Shown: positions 37,373 to 46,868 of the stretch, in pieces
Numbering within the stretch: position 1 is the first letter of the stretch
Layout of the letters: every line of letters begins with the position of its first letter
Assembly: GCF_009827055.1 (NCBI RefSeq)
Contig: NZ_WUMK01000008.1
Coordinates: 186,001-250,000, forward strand
Origin: Shinella kummerowiae
GTDB lineage: Bacteria > Pseudomonadota > Alphaproteobacteria > Rhizobiales > Rhizobiaceae
Reading direction: 5' to 3'
Length of the DNA: 64,000 nucleotides
Position numbers and translations under genes: made by a program
The notes under the pieces: model-generated
What the model was told of the DNA's origin: nothing
Seen by the model: the letters and a program-made list of their open reading frames with translations, nothing else
Database searches by the model: none

Positions 37373-38626
37373 TCAGGCGATGAACCGCTCCGGTCGGTAT
37401 GGACCGATATTGATCACCGTGCGCTCGCCCAGCATCTTTTCCGCCAGAACGCGCCCGGTGATCGGGCCGAGCGTCATGCCGTGGTGGGCGTGGCCGAAGG
37501 CGAACCAGAGGCCGGCATGGCGCGGGGCCTTGCCGATGATCGGCATCATGTCCGGCGTGCAGGGACGGCAGCCCATCCAGGGTTCCTCGTCGCGCCGTTC
37601 GGCGAGCGGGAAGAATTCGCGGGCAACCTTTTCGGCGCGGCGGAGCTGCACCGGGGTCTTGCGCGTGTCGCGCCGCGCGAATTCGGCACCGGTGGTGAGA
37701 CGGATGCCGCGCTGCATGGGTGCCAGGAAATAACCGCGCTCGGCATCCAGCACCCAGTTGTTAAGATGGGCGCCCTCTTCAGCACCATAGTGCATGTGGT
37801 AGCCGCGCTTGACGGCGAGCGGGAAGCGATAGCCGAGCTTGCGCGTCACTGTATCGGCCCAGGGGCCGAGCGCCACGACGACCTCCTTGCCTTCGAGCGG
37901 CCCTTCCGGCGTCGCAATGCGCCAGCCCTCGCCCTCCAGCACATGCTCGATGGTTGCCGCGTCACCGGACTGAAGCGTGCCGCCAAGCGACTGGAAATAG
38001 GCGAGGTAGCGCTTCATCAGGCTTTGCGGGTCGAGGATCGACCAGGGATCGGTCCAGCGCAGGCCGCCGGTCAGTTCGGCACGGATGGACGGCTCGGCCG
38101 CCGCCACTTCGGCCGTCGTCAGCTTCTGGTGGTTCACGCCAAAATTCGCCGAGAGTTTTTCGGCATCCGCATAGGCCTTGTCGCGTTCCTTTTCCGAACG
38201 GAATACCTTCATCCAGCCGTCCTTGCGTATGAGATCCTCGGCGCCGGAGGCGGCGATCAGGTCGGCGTGCTCGGTGATCGAATTCTCGATCAGCGGCGCA
38301 TAGAGATGCGCAATGCTCTGGTGCTGACGGAAACCGGAATGCCACCAGTAGCGCGCCAGGAACGGAATGATGCTGGGGATGGCCGACGGATGATAATGCG
38401 CGTCGATCGTGTTGTTCAGCGCATAACGGAACAGCGCGCCGAAATCGTGCGGGAAGCCATAGGGGAAGACGCCCTCGCGCTGGATGAGGCCGGCATTGCC
38501 ATAAGAGGTCTCTTCCGCGGCACCACGACGATCGACGAGCACCACCGACTTGCCGCGCCGTGCAAGATGGATCGCGGTCGAAATGCCGATCACGCCCGCG
38601 CCGAGAACAATGACGTCCGTCTTCAT
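37373..38626 (-). CDS. DadA-like D-amino acid dehydrogenase (FAD)
   Basis: 417-residue flavoprotein of the DAO family with N-terminal FAD motif VIVLGAGVIGISTAIHLARRG and the DadA-type block EETSYGNAGLIQREGVFPYGFP. The C-terminus has the FAD-contact GHAHHGMTLGPITGR. It oxidatively deaminates D-amino acids to 2-oxo acids in the membrane-associated respiratory chain. It is convergent with the lrp gene and close to the lysine cluster, but no direct link is visible; D-lysine or other D-amino acids are possible substrates. ATG 38626 gives the canonical N-terminus; the frame is open for 7 more codons. Confidence 0.87.
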   Translation of the reverse strand: MKTDVIVLGAGVIGISTAIHLARRGKSVVLVDRRGAAEETSYGNAGLIQREGVFPYGFPHDFGALFRYALNNTIDAHYHPSAIPSIIPFLARYWWHSGFRQHQSIAHLYAPLIENSITEHADLIAASGAEDLIRKDGWMKVFRSEKERDKAYADAEKLSANFGVNHQKLTTAEVAAAEPSIRAELTGGLRWTDPWSILDPQSLMKRYLAYFQSLGGTLQSGDAATIEHVLEGEGWRIATPEGPLEGKEVVVALGPWADTVTRKLGYRFPLAVKRGYHMHYGAEEGAHLNNWVLDAERGYFLAPMQRGIRLTTGAEFARRDTRKTPVQLRRAEKVAREFFPLAERRDEEPWMGCRPCTPDMMPIIGKAPRHAGLWFAFGHAHHGMTLGPITGRVLAEKMLGERTVINIGPYRPERFIA

Positions 38627-38791
38627 GTGCCTGCCCCATAGTCCCATTCAGGTTTTTTGATCCATTGCATGGGCCGAACGGGGGATGCAAGCCGCTTGCT
38701 TGCGGCAAAGCGCCTTCAGGCGCCAGAGATGGACACCGGCCGGATGCGGCGATAGCGTCACGGCACGACGGGACCTTCGAAAGGAAGCGGC

Positions 38792-39499
38792 ATGCAGTTT
38801 GGTACCACGCGCGAACTCTGGCGTTATCCCGTCAGCTCGCTGACCGGCGAACAGCTCGAAACCGTCGAACTCGATGACGCTGGTGTAGCGGGTGACCGCA
38901 AATGGGGCCTGTTCGACGCAGAGAGCAACGTCGTCGCAGCGCCGGAAACCGAACGACGCTGGCGCCCCGTTCCGGGGTTGCGGGCGCGGGCGGCTGCCGA
39001 TGGGCCGGAAATCAGTGGCGATGGCGACACCTGGCATTCTCTCCCGTCGCCAACGGCCGACACGATCGCTTCGGGCCACCTTGAATTCCCCGTCCGGTTT
39101 CAGCCCTTTGGCGAAACAGGCGCCAGCCCGCGCTATGTCCGAGACCCCCTTCACATCCTGACCACGTCTTCGCTTGCGCGCCTGCGGGCCCTGTTGCCGG
39201 CAGCGCTGATCGACGTCAGGCGCTTTCGCCCGAACATTCTCGTCGACACGGACACGGATGACGTCGATTTCGTCGAGCAGCGCCTGATCGGGCGCAGGCT
39301 CCGGATCGGCGAAACGCTGGTCGAAATCACGGAACCCTGCTCACGCTGCGCCTTCACCGCCCTCCAGCAGCCGGGCATCCCCTTCGACAAGGATGTGCTG
39401 CACACGATCGCCAGACACGGCGGAGGCGGGTTCGGTGTGTTGGCAAAGGTCGTCACCCCCGGCAGGATAACCTGCGGCGATACGGTGATAGTGGATTAG
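38792..39499 (+). CDS. MOSC domain-containing protein
   Basis: 235-residue protein with an N-terminal beta-barrel (YPVSSLTGEQLETVELDDAG) and a C-terminal MOSC domain containing RFRPNILVDT and the conserved cysteine in EPCSRCAFTALQQPG. MOSC proteins bind molybdenum cofactor and act as sulfur carriers or as N-hydroxyl-reducing components such as YcbX/mARC. The substrate is unknown. It stands alone, converging on the GntR gene with 2 bp between. Confidence 0.87.
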   Translation: MQFGTTRELWRYPVSSLTGEQLETVELDDAGVAGDRKWGLFDAESNVVAAPETERRWRPVPGLRARAAADGPEISGDGDTWHSLPSPTADTIASGHLEFPVRFQPFGETGASPRYVRDPLHILTTSSLARLRALLPAALIDVRRFRPNILVDTDTDDVDFVEQRLIGRRLRIGETLVEITEPCSRCAFTALQQPGIPFDKDVLHTIARHGGGGFGVLAKVVTPGRITCGDTVIVD

Positions 39500-39501
39500 G
39501 C

Positions 39502-40197
39502 CTATTGCCCGGCAAGCCTGAGCAGGTTTTCGATCGCCGCCCGCTCGAAGCCGCCGATGCCCTCGGAAATATCGGCCTTGATCGCTGCGGCCACGGCATC
39601 CTCGTCGCGTTTGCGCAGCGCCTCGATCGCCTCCTGGTGGCGATCGACGAAATAGAGCTGGGCGACATGCTCCATGGCGATGCCGAGGAACGGGCCGAGC
39701 TGGAGCCAGATGCTCTCCACCATCGGCATGATCACCTGCTCGGGATTGGCAGTATATAGCGTGCGATGGAACTCTTGGTTCAGCAACAGGGCCGTCGCAT
39801 TGTCCTTGCGGGAAATCGCCTCGTCCTGCGCCTTGTCGATCTCGGCGAGCCGGTCGATGCGTCGTTCCGTGATATGCGGCACGGCGCGGCGGGCGGCATG
39901 CTGCTCCAGCACGGAGCGCAGCGAGACCAGCTCGCTGAAACGATCCGCCGTCATGCGCGGCACCATGATTCGCCGGTTGTCGAGCACACGCAGCGCCCCT
40001 TCCGACGAAAGCCGCCGAAGGGCTTCGCGCACGGGGGTGGGACTGCTCTCCATCGCTTCGGCAATGCCACGGATGGTCAGCGATTCGCCCGGCCGGATGG
40101 AGCCCACCATGATCGCCTGGCGCAGACGCCGATGCGCATATTCATGCGTCGTCATGCCGTCCGGCCGGTCCAGCGGCTCAAGCGCCAAATTACCCAA
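39502..40197 (-). CDS. GntR family regulator (FCD subfamily), probable regulator of puuA-puuB
   Basis: 231-residue regulator: winged helix-turn-helix of the GntR type (residues 18-85, YAHRRLRQAIMVGSIRPGES and SSPTPVREALRRLSSEGAL) and an all-helical FCD ligand domain with the metal-binding-type histidine EFHRTLYTAN. It lies divergent to the glutamylputrescine genes with 141 bp between the starts, so it is the likely repressor of that operon; the ligand may be putrescine or a derivative. Confidence 0.9.
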   Translation of the reverse strand: MGNLALEPLDRPDGMTTHEYAHRRLRQAIMVGSIRPGESLTIRGIAEAMESSPTPVREALRRLSSEGALRVLDNRRIMVPRMTADRFSELVSLRSVLEQHAARRAVPHITERRIDRLAEIDKAQDEAISRKDNATALLLNQEFHRTLYTANPEQVIMPMVESIWLQLGPFLGIAMEHVAQLYFVDRHQEAIEALRKRDEDAVAAAIKADISEGIGGFERAAIENLLRLAGQ

Positions 40198-40295
40198 TCC
40201 ATCCCTCCTGTGACCGGCTCCGGGGTGTTATCCTACCCCTTGCGACAGGTTCTAGCAGCTTGACCGACGACAAGAAAGTGTGCATATTTTCGAAA

Positions 40296-40305
40296 TGTGA
40301 TCACA
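40296..40305. promoter_or_regulatory. Candidate GntR operator upstream of puuA
   Basis: TGTGATCACA is a perfect 10-bp palindrome in an AT-rich part of the divergent region, 34 bp before the puuA start. FCD-type GntR proteins usually bind short palindromes of the TNGTNNNACNA type, which this fits. Assignment to the neighbouring regulator is inference. Confidence 0.5.
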
Positions 40306-40338
40306 AAAATGCTTATTTGATACAGAAAGACGAGGGCG

Positions 40339-41682
40339 ATGAACGAAGATTCCAATTGGCTGATCGGTGCTGACGGCGTGGAAAGCATCCAGGCCGTTGT
40401 CTGCGATCTGAACGGCATCCTGCGCGGCAAGCGCGTGCCCGTGGGACAAGCGGAAAAAGTGCTGAAGGGCGGCATCCGCATGCCGCTGTCCATCGTCGGC
40501 GTGGACGTCTGGGGCGAGGATATCGTCGGCTCCAGCCACGTCTTCGCCTCGGGCGACATGGACGGCATCTGCGCGGCGACCGGCCGCGGCGCGCTGCCCG
40601 TCAGCTGGACGCTGAAACCGTCCGCCGTCGTGCCGCTCTGGCTGTTCAAGGAGAGCGGCGAGCCCTTCCTTGCCGATCCGCGCCAGGCGCTTGCCAACAT
40701 CGTGCGCCAGTACCACGAACTTGGCCTGCGCCCCGTCGTCGCCTCGGAGATGGAATTCTACCTGATCGACGCCGAGCCGGACCATGCGCAGCCGCCAATC
40801 TCGCCCTATACCGGCAAACGGCTGGATTCCGACGCCATCCTGTCGATCGACGAACTCGACGACTTCGGCCAGTTCTTCTCCGACGTCTATGCGGAATGCG
40901 AGCGGCAGAACGTGCCGGCGGATTCGGCCGTTGCCGAAAACGGCATCGGCCAGTTCGAAATCAACCTGATGCATTCCGACGACCCGCTGAAGGCGGCCGA
41001 CGACGCGCTGTTCTTCAAGCGCATCGTCAAGGGCATCGCCCGCAAACACGGCTTTGCCGCCACCTTCATGGCAAAACCCTACGGCATGCGCTCGGGTTCC
41101 GGCATGCACATGCATTTCAGCCTGATCGACGAAGACGGCAACAATGTCTTCGACGACGGCACGCCTGAGGGCTCCGACATCATGAAACATGCCGTCGCGG
41201 GCCTGACGCGCGGCATGGCGGAATCGACGCTTCTCTTCGCGCCGCATTTCAACTCCTACCGTCGCCTGCGGCCGGATACGCACGCACCGACCTCCGTCTC
41301 CTGGGGTTATGAAAACCGCACTGCGGCGATCCGCATTCCCGGCGGCAGCAACAAGGCGCGCCGCATCGAGCACCGCGTCGCCGGTGCGGACGCCAACCCC
41401 TATCTCGTCATGGCCGGCATCCTGGGTGCCGCCCTCGTCGGCATCCGCAACAAGTGGGAGCCGCCGGCACCGGTCTCCGGTCGCGCCTATCTCTCGCAGC
41501 TGCCGCGCATTCCCTCGGAATGGGGCTCCGCGGTCACCGCCTTCGAGAACGGCGCGATCGTATCGGAAATCTTCGATACGGACCTCCGCTCCATGCTGAT
41601 CGCCTGCAAGCGGCAGGAAATCGCCGGCTTCTCCGAACAGGTGACCGACTTCGAATTCAGCGCCTACCTGGAAATCGTCTGA
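40339..41682 (+). CDS. puuA: Gamma-glutamylputrescine synthetase (glutamine synthetase family)
   Basis: 447-residue ATP-dependent ligase of the GS-I-like fold. Family motifs: EMEFYLID near residue 138 (first metal ligands), GIGQFEINLMHSDDP, GSGMHMHFSL near 255 and ENRTAAIRIPGGSNKARRIE near 328-347. PuuA-type enzymes join glutamate to putrescine as the first step of putrescine catabolism. The start ATG has GAGGG three to seven bases upstream. The stop TGA overlaps the puuB ATG, so the two are translationally coupled; this pairing with an FAD oxidase argues for PuuA rather than a true glutamine synthetase. Confidence 0.9.
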   Translation: MNEDSNWLIGADGVESIQAVVCDLNGILRGKRVPVGQAEKVLKGGIRMPLSIVGVDVWGEDIVGSSHVFASGDMDGICAATGRGALPVSWTLKPSAVVPLWLFKESGEPFLADPRQALANIVRQYHELGLRPVVASEMEFYLIDAEPDHAQPPISPYTGKRLDSDAILSIDELDDFGQFFSDVYAECERQNVPADSAVAENGIGQFEINLMHSDDPLKAADDALFFKRIVKGIARKHGFAATFMAKPYGMRSGSGMHMHFSLIDEDGNNVFDDGTPEGSDIMKHAVAGLTRGMAESTLLFAPHFNSYRRLRPDTHAPTSVSWGYENRTAAIRIPGGSNKARRIEHRVAGADANPYLVMAGILGAALVGIRNKWEPPAPVSGRAYLSQLPRIPSEWGSAVTAFENGAIVSEIFDTDLRSMLIACKRQEIAGFSEQVTDFEFSAYLEIV

Positions 41683-42986
41683 TGGCTACCAATGAATCCT
41701 ACGCCGGCAACGGCGCCTATCCCGACAGCTACTACGCCGCTTCCCGTAACATCGTCCGCACGCCAAAGGTGCTCGAAGGCGCGGTGACCGCTGACGTCGC
41801 CGTGCTCGGCGCCGGCTACTCCGGCCTGTCCACCGCCATCCACCTTGCCGAAAAGGGCTACAAGGTCGTGATGGTTGAAGGTGCCGGCATCGGCTGGGGC
41901 GCGTCCGGCCGCAATGGCGGCCAGATCGTCAACGGCCTGAACGCCAGCCTCGACACGATCAAGCGCCGCTATGGCGACCAGGCCGGCGCCTTTGTCGGCA
42001 GCCTCGTGCAGGAAGGTGGCAAGATCATCCGCCGCATCGTCTCGCAATACGACATCGATTGCGACATGAAGACCGGCAACATCTATGCCGCCTATACGCC
42101 CGCCCACATGAAGGACCTGGAGCACAAGAAGGCCCTGTGGAAGAGCTACGGCATGGACGACCACCAGATGCTCGACAAGGCGGCGATCCAGAAGCTCGTC
42201 AAGACCGATGCCTATATCGGCGGCATGCTGGACACGACCGGCGGCCACATGCACCCGCTGAACCTCACGCTCGGCGAGGCCAAGGCACTCGAATCGCTCG
42301 GCGGCGTGATCTACGAACAATCGCCGGTCATCCGCGTCGAGCATGAGGCCGAAAAGCCGGTCATCCACACCGCGCGCGGCAGCGTGACGGCGAACACCGC
42401 CGTGATCTGCGGCAACGCCTATCTCGGCCATGTCGTGCCGAAGCTGGTCTCGCGCGTCATGCCCGTCTCGACCCAGATGGTCGCCACCGAACCGCTCGGC
42501 GACCGCGCCGACGCGCTGATTCCGAGCGACATGTGCGTGGAAGACGTGCGCTACATCCTCGATTATTTCCGCCTGTCAGCCGATAAGCGCATGATCTTCG
42601 GCGGCGGCACCGTCTATGGCGGCACCGACCCGGCGGATGTACGGGCAAAAATCCGCCCCAACCTCGAAAAGGTCTTCCCCTCGCTGAAGGGCGTGAAGAT
42701 CGACTATGCTTGGAGCGGCAATTTCGCGCTGTCCTTCTCGCGCGTGCCGCAGATGGGCACGATCGGCAAGAACACTTATTTCGCGCACGGCTATAGCGGC
42801 CACGGCGTCACCGGCTCGCACCTCTTCGGCAAGATCCTGAGCGAGGCGATCCACGGGGATCTCGCACGCTTCAGCCAGTTCGAGAAACTGCCGTGGATCC
42901 CCTTCCCCGGCGGGCGCATGTTCCGCGCGCAATATTCCACCATCGGGTCCTGGTGGTACCAGTTCAAGGACGCCTTCGGCCTCTGA
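41682..42986 (+). CDS. puuB: Gamma-glutamylputrescine oxidase
   Basis: 434-residue DAO-family flavoprotein with FAD motif VAVLGAGYSGLSTAIHLAEKG near residue 39, SGRNGGQIVNG near 77 and the C-terminal AHGYSGHGVTGSHLFG. It oxidises gamma-glutamylputrescine to gamma-glutamyl-aminobutyraldehyde, using O2. The ATG overlaps the puuA stop (TGATG). The remaining Puu enzymes (aldehyde dehydrogenase PuuC, hydrolase PuuD) are not in this window. A long bidirectional terminator follows. Confidence 0.9.
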   Translation: MATNESYAGNGAYPDSYYAASRNIVRTPKVLEGAVTADVAVLGAGYSGLSTAIHLAEKGYKVVMVEGAGIGWGASGRNGGQIVNGLNASLDTIKRRYGDQAGAFVGSLVQEGGKIIRRIVSQYDIDCDMKTGNIYAAYTPAHMKDLEHKKALWKSYGMDDHQMLDKAAIQKLVKTDAYIGGMLDTTGGHMHPLNLTLGEAKALESLGGVIYEQSPVIRVEHEAEKPVIHTARGSVTANTAVICGNAYLGHVVPKLVSRVMPVSTQMVATEPLGDRADALIPSDMCVEDVRYILDYFRLSADKRMIFGGGTVYGGTDPADVRAKIRPNLEKVFPSLKGVKIDYAWSGNFALSFSRVPQMGTIGKNTYFAHGYSGHGVTGSHLFGKILSEAIHGDLARFSQFEKLPWIPFPGGRMFRAQYSTIGSWWYQFKDAFGL

Positions 42987-43004
42987 GGCCGCAACCTCCC
43001 AAGC

Positions 43005-43040
43005 AAAAGGCCCGCTGTTGTTTCCAACAGCGGGCCTTTT
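43005..43040. terminator. Bidirectional intrinsic terminator between puuB and argG
   Basis: A perfect 16-bp stem (AAAAGGCCCGCTGTTG and its complement) with loop TTTC. A-run before and T-run after the GC core make it work on both strands for the convergent puuB and argG transcripts. Confidence 0.95.
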
Positions 43041-43057
43041 CATGGACAGGTGGTCAA

Positions 43058-44281
43058 TCAGCCGCGACGGTTGCGGGCGGCAAGCGTGCGCAGGCGCAGC
43101 GCGTTCAGCTTGATGAAGCCGGCGGCATCCTTCTGGTCATAGGCGCCCTGGTCATCTTCGAAGGTGACGAGCTTGTCGGAATAGAGCGACTTGTCCGATT
43201 CACGGCCGGTGACCATGACATTGCCCTTGTAGAGCTTCAGCGTCACTTCGCCTTCGACATGCGTCTGGCTCTTGTCGATAAGGGCCTGCAGCATCTCGCG
43301 CTCCGGCGAGAACCAGAAGCCGTAATAGATCAGCTCCGCATAACGCGGCATCAGTTCGTCCTTGAGGTGCGCCGCACCGCGGTCGAGCGTGATGGATTCA
43401 ATAGCGCGGTGTGCCGCAAGCAGGATCGTGCCACCGGGCGTTTCGTAGACGCCGCGCGATTTCATGCCGACGAAGCGGTTTTCCACGAGGTCGAGACGAC
43501 CGATGCCGTTGTCGCGGCCATAGGTGTTGAGGGTCGCGAGCAGGGTCGCCGGCGACATGCGCACGCCGTTGATCGAGACGGCATCACCGCGCTCGAAGCC
43601 AACCTTGATGGTGGTCGCCTTGTCGGGAGCGGCTTCCGGCGAAATCGTGCGCATATGCACATATTCCGGCGCCTCGACAGCCGGGTCTTCCAGCACCTTG
43701 CCTTCGGAGGAGGAGTGCAGGAGGTTCGCGTCGACGGAGAACGGCGCTTCGCCCTTCTTGTCCTTGGCGACCGGGATCTGGTGCTGCTCGGCGAATTCCA
43801 GCAGGTGCGTACGGCTCTTGAACGACCAGTCGCGCCACGGGGCGATGATCTTGATGTCCGGGTTCAGCGCATAGGCCGACAGCTCGAAACGGACCTGGTC
43901 GTTGCCCTTACCGGTGGCGCCATGCGCGATGGCATCGGCGCCGGTCTTGGCAGCGATCTCGATCAGGTGCTTGGAGATCAGCGGGCGGGCGATCGACGTG
44001 CCGAGCAGGTAGACGCCTTCATAGACCGCATTGGCACGGAACATCGGGAAGACGAAATCGCGCACGAATTCCTCGCGCACGTCCTCGATGAAGATCTCCT
44101 TGATGCCGAGCATCTCGGCCTTCTTGCGCGCCGGCTCCAACTCTTCACCCTGGCCGAGGTCGGCCGTGAAGGTCACGACTTCCGCATTGAGCTCGGTCTG
44201 CAGCCATTTCAGGATGATCGAGGTGTCGAGGCCGCCGGAATAGGCCAGCACGACTTTTTTCACGTCTTTGTAAGATGCCAT
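43058..44281 (-). CDS. argG: Argininosuccinate synthase
   Basis: 407-residue cytoplasmic enzyme joining citrulline and aspartate with ATP in arginine synthesis. The PP-loop [17 protein letters not shown] is at residues 12-28, and [15 protein letters not shown] and the citrulline/aspartate-binding [18 protein letters not shown] follow. Length and motifs match the bacterial type-1 enzyme. It is monocistronic, bounded by a terminator at its 3' side and 184 bp of non-coding DNA upstream with no obvious ARG-type operator visible. Confidence 0.97.
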   Translation of the reverse strand: MASYKDVKKVVLAYSGGLDTSIILKWLQTELNAEVVTFTADLGQGEELEPARKKAEMLGIKEIFIEDVREEFVRDFVFPMFRANAVYEGVYLLGTSIARPLISKHLIEIAAKTGADAIAHGATGKGNDQVRFELSAYALNPDIKIIAPWRDWSFKSRTHLLEFAEQHQIPVAKDKKGEAPFSVDANLLHSSSEGKVLEDPAVEAPEYVHMRTISPEAAPDKATTIKVGFERGDAVSINGVRMSPATLLATLNTYGRDNGIGRLDLVENRFVGMKSRGVYETPGGTILLAAHRAIESITLDRGAAHLKDELMPRYAELIYYGFWFSPEREMLQALIDKSQTHVEGEVTLKLYKGNVMVTGRESDKSLYSDKLVTFEDDQGAYDQKDAAGFIKLNALRLRTLAARNRRG

Positions 44282-44465
44282 GGTGATGAGGTCCGTTGCA
44301 TGGAGAGGATCTGCGGCAAGCCCGCAAGGCCCGGTGTCGCGGCACTTTTAGCGAAGTTGGCGCGTGACGCAAGGGTGACGCGGGCGGCTTCCTGATGCAA
44401 GCCAGGTTTGACAGCGCGCCGCAGCAACCCATATTCGCCTCAGTGAACCATGGAAGGGATGCCCC

Positions 44466-45317
44466 ATGACGAACATCAAGGACATCATCAAGCAATCCAA
44501 TGTCGCCGTCGTCACCGGCGGCGCCTCCGGCATCGGACTGGCCGCAGCACGGCGTTTTGCCGAAGCCGGCATGTGCGTCGTGATCGCCGATCTCGGCGGC
44601 GACCGGCTGGGTGAAGCGCGCCTGGAACTCGAGGCCATCGCCGGCGAGGCCAACATCATGGCCGTGGAGACGGACGTCGCCCACCGCCACGAACTGGAGG
44701 CGCTGGAACGCGCCGTGCTGCAACGCTACGGCCGGGTGCATGTGCTGATGAACAATGCCGGCATCCAGCCCGCCACCTCGATCTTCAGCGCCGGGGCCAA
44801 CTGGGACCATATCCTCGCCGTCAACCTGATGGGCGTCATTCACGGCAGCCAGGTTTTCGGCCCCAACATGCTGGCCCATGGCGAACCGGGCCTTATCATC
44901 AACACCGGCTCCAAACAGGGCATCACCACGCCGCCCGGCAATCCGGCCTACAACGTCTCCAAGGCCGGCGTGAAAGTGTTCACCGAAGCTCTCCAGCACG
45001 AATTGCGCAACACCGAGGGCGCAAACATTTCTGCCCATCTGCTCATCCCCGGCTTCGTCTTCACCGCATTGACCAAAGGCGACCGCACGGAAAAGCCCGA
45101 TGCCGCCTGGACCTCGGCCCAGACCGTCGACTTCATGCTGGATAGCCTGGGACGCGGCGACTTCTACATCCTCTGCCCGGACAACGACGTTCCCCGCGCG
45201 CTCGACGAACGCCGCATGGCCTGGGCGATCGGCGACGTCATCGAGAACCGCCCGCCCCTGTCGCGCTGGCACAAGGACTTTTCCGCAAAATTCACGGCCT
45301 TCGTCGAAGGGGAATAG
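44466..45317 (+). CDS. SDR family NAD(P)-dependent oxidoreductase
   Basis: 283-residue classical short-chain dehydrogenase. The cofactor motif TGGASGIGLAAAR (TGxxxGxG) is near residue 19, NNAG at about 96, catalytic Ser in NTGSKQG and the YxxxK motif in YNVSKAGVK. The length is slightly above the 250-residue norm because of an acidic C-terminal extension (DERRMAWAIGDVIENRPPL). The substrate is unknown; no pathway partners are adjacent. Confidence 0.88.
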   Translation: MTNIKDIIKQSNVAVVTGGASGIGLAAARRFAEAGMCVVIADLGGDRLGEARLELEAIAGEANIMAVETDVAHRHELEALERAVLQRYGRVHVLMNNAGIQPATSIFSAGANWDHILAVNLMGVIHGSQVFGPNMLAHGEPGLIINTGSKQGITTPPGNPAYNVSKAGVKVFTEALQHELRNTEGANISAHLLIPGFVFTALTKGDRTEKPDAAWTSAQTVDFMLDSLGRGDFYILCPDNDVPRALDERRMAWAIGDVIENRPPLSRWHKDFSAKFTAFVEGE

Positions 45318-45344
45318 CGCCTAAAACCCCGCAATCTTCGTCGT

Positions 45345-45410
45345 GGTCGGGCTGGACCCGACCAGTGATGTCGCGCCTGCTACGTGGATCCTCGGCTCAA
45401 GGCCGAGGAT
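45345..45410. repeat. Tandem palindromic (REP-like) intergenic element
   Basis: Two perfect hairpins in a row: GGTCGGG/CCCGACC (45345-45363, loop CTGGA) and ATCCTCGGC/GCCGAGGAT (45388-45410, loop TCAAG), the second inside GTGGATCCTCGGCTCAAGGC. Such GGATCCTCGG..CCGAGGATGACG palindromes are scattered between genes in many Rhizobiales genomes. A second copy was not seen in this window. It lies between convergently unrelated plus-strand genes and may act as a terminator for the SDR gene. Confidence 0.65.
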
Positions 45411-45554
45411 GACGACGCGGGCGGGGCGGGCAAGTTTGTTGGCAAAACCATCGCGTTCATCGAGCGCCATGACGGTCTATCACAAGCTTTGATTGGTAAT
45501 TTTCGGAAAGCCGGCTTAGGAGTTTCGCATTCTCTCCGGCCTTCAGGTACCGCC

Positions 45555-46196
45555 ATGGATGTCCTGCCCACGCTCCCGACGCTTCTCGCCTTCACGGCCG
45601 CAAGCCTGCTGCTCGCCGCCACGCCCGGACCGGACATGACGCTGTCGATCAGCCGGGCGCTGTCGCAGGGCCGCGGTCCAGCACTCTTCGTGGTGGTCGG
45701 CACCGGCCTTGGCATCGTCGTGCACACCCTGCTCGTCGCCTTCGGCATTTCGGCGCTGATCACCGCCTCGCCGACGGCCTTCATGATCCTGAAGACCGGC
45801 GGTGCCGCCTATCTGCTGTGGCTCGCCATCCAGGCGATCCGCTACGGCTCGAATTTCACCGTCAACGCCGCAGCCGGCCCGCGCGGCACGGCGCTCGCCA
45901 ACATTTCGTCCGGCTTCTGGGTGAACCTGCTCAACCCGAAGGTCATCATCTTCTTCATGACCTTCCTGCCGCAGTTCATCTCGGCCGGCGACCCTGATGT
46001 CACCGGCAAGCTGATCTTGCTCGGCCTGTTCTTCATCGTCGTCGGCATGCCGATAAACATCATCGTCATCCTCGCCGCCGACAAGCTCGCCGCCTGGCTG
46101 CAGCAGAACCCGAAGGTGCTGCGCGGCATCGACTACACCTTTGCCGGCGTCTTCTCGGTCTTCGCGATGAAGATCTTCTTCACGCAGGCAAAGTAG
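45555..46196 (+). CDS. LysE family amino acid/metabolite exporter
   Basis: 213-residue inner-membrane protein with about six helices. The N-terminal ATPGPDMTLSISRALSQG is the RhtB/LysE family signature. Family members export amino acids or homoserine lactone-like metabolites; the substrate is not predictable here. ATG 45555 gives the canonical N-terminus; the frame stays open upstream across the REP-like element, which is not coding. The next gene on the other strand ends 6 bp away. Confidence 0.9.
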   Translation: MDVLPTLPTLLAFTAASLLLAATPGPDMTLSISRALSQGRGPALFVVVGTGLGIVVHTLLVAFGISALITASPTAFMILKTGGAAYLLWLAIQAIRYGSNFTVNAAAGPRGTALANISSGFWVNLLNPKVIIFFMTFLPQFISAGDPDVTGKLILLGLFFIVVGMPINIIVILAADKLAAWLQQNPKVLRGIDYTFAGVFSVFAMKIFFTQAK

Positions 46197-46202
46197 CGGC
46201 GG

Positions 46203-46814
46203 TCACACGCCGTAGCGGTAGTGCCCGGTGATCGGGTAGGCAAACAGCACGTCCTCCAGACGCGCGCCTGCACCGATATTGTGAACGACGAGCGGCCGGG
46301 CGCCATCGGATGAATGGGCATCCGCCACGATGCCGATATGCGGTAGATTGCCCGGCAGCATCTGCGAGATGATATCGCCCGGCCGGTAATCCGTGCCATT
46401 CTCGCTCAACGCCAGGGCCGCACCCGCGCGCTTGAAGAACGCCTGGAGGTTGGGTACCCGGCGGTGGTCGATGTTGCGGTCCGTCTTCTTCAGGCCCCAG
46501 AGCGCCGGATAGTCGGAGAAGGCGCGCCGCATGTCCTCATGCACCAGCACCTGAAGGTCGATGCCAAGCCCATCCCGGTAGGCCCGGACGAGCACATCGG
46601 TGCACACGCCCCGTTCGCGCGGCACGTCGCCGCCGGGATAATCGAGCCTGGAATAGGCTGCGTCATAGGTCAGTGTTACGCCGATCTGCTCTCGAGCCGC
46701 GGCAACGAGCCGATCCGCCGCAGGCGCCTCTGCCCGCAAGACCGTCGGCAAGGCGAGCACGACCCCTGAAGACAGGCCACCAGCCAGCAGCGTACGGCGA
46801 AACAGCATGCGCAT
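46203..46814 (-). CDS. DUF1287 family secreted protein (NlpC/P60-like fold)
   Basis: 203 residues. An N-terminal export signal (MRMLFRRTLLAGGLSSGVV, twin arginine followed by a hydrophobic core, probable cleavage near LRAEA) directs it to the periplasm. The conserved cysteine in RERGVCTDVLVRAYRDG, DIISQMLPGNLPHIGIV and HNIGAGARLEDVLF match the DUF1287 family, which resembles cysteine amidases acting on cell wall, though no activity is established. The gene stands alone between the LysE exporter and the ABC transporter. Confidence 0.82.
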   Translation of the reverse strand: MRMLFRRTLLAGGLSSGVVLALPTVLRAEAPAADRLVAAAREQIGVTLTYDAAYSRLDYPGGDVPRERGVCTDVLVRAYRDGLGIDLQVLVHEDMRRAFSDYPALWGLKKTDRNIDHRRVPNLQAFFKRAGAALALSENGTDYRPGDIISQMLPGNLPHIGIVADAHSSDGARPLVVHNIGAGARLEDVLFAYPITGHYRYGV

Positions 46815-46868
46815 CCCCCAAAATCCGACGGAAGAAAGCTGCTGGCGGATTCGGGCGCTTTGTGGGCG

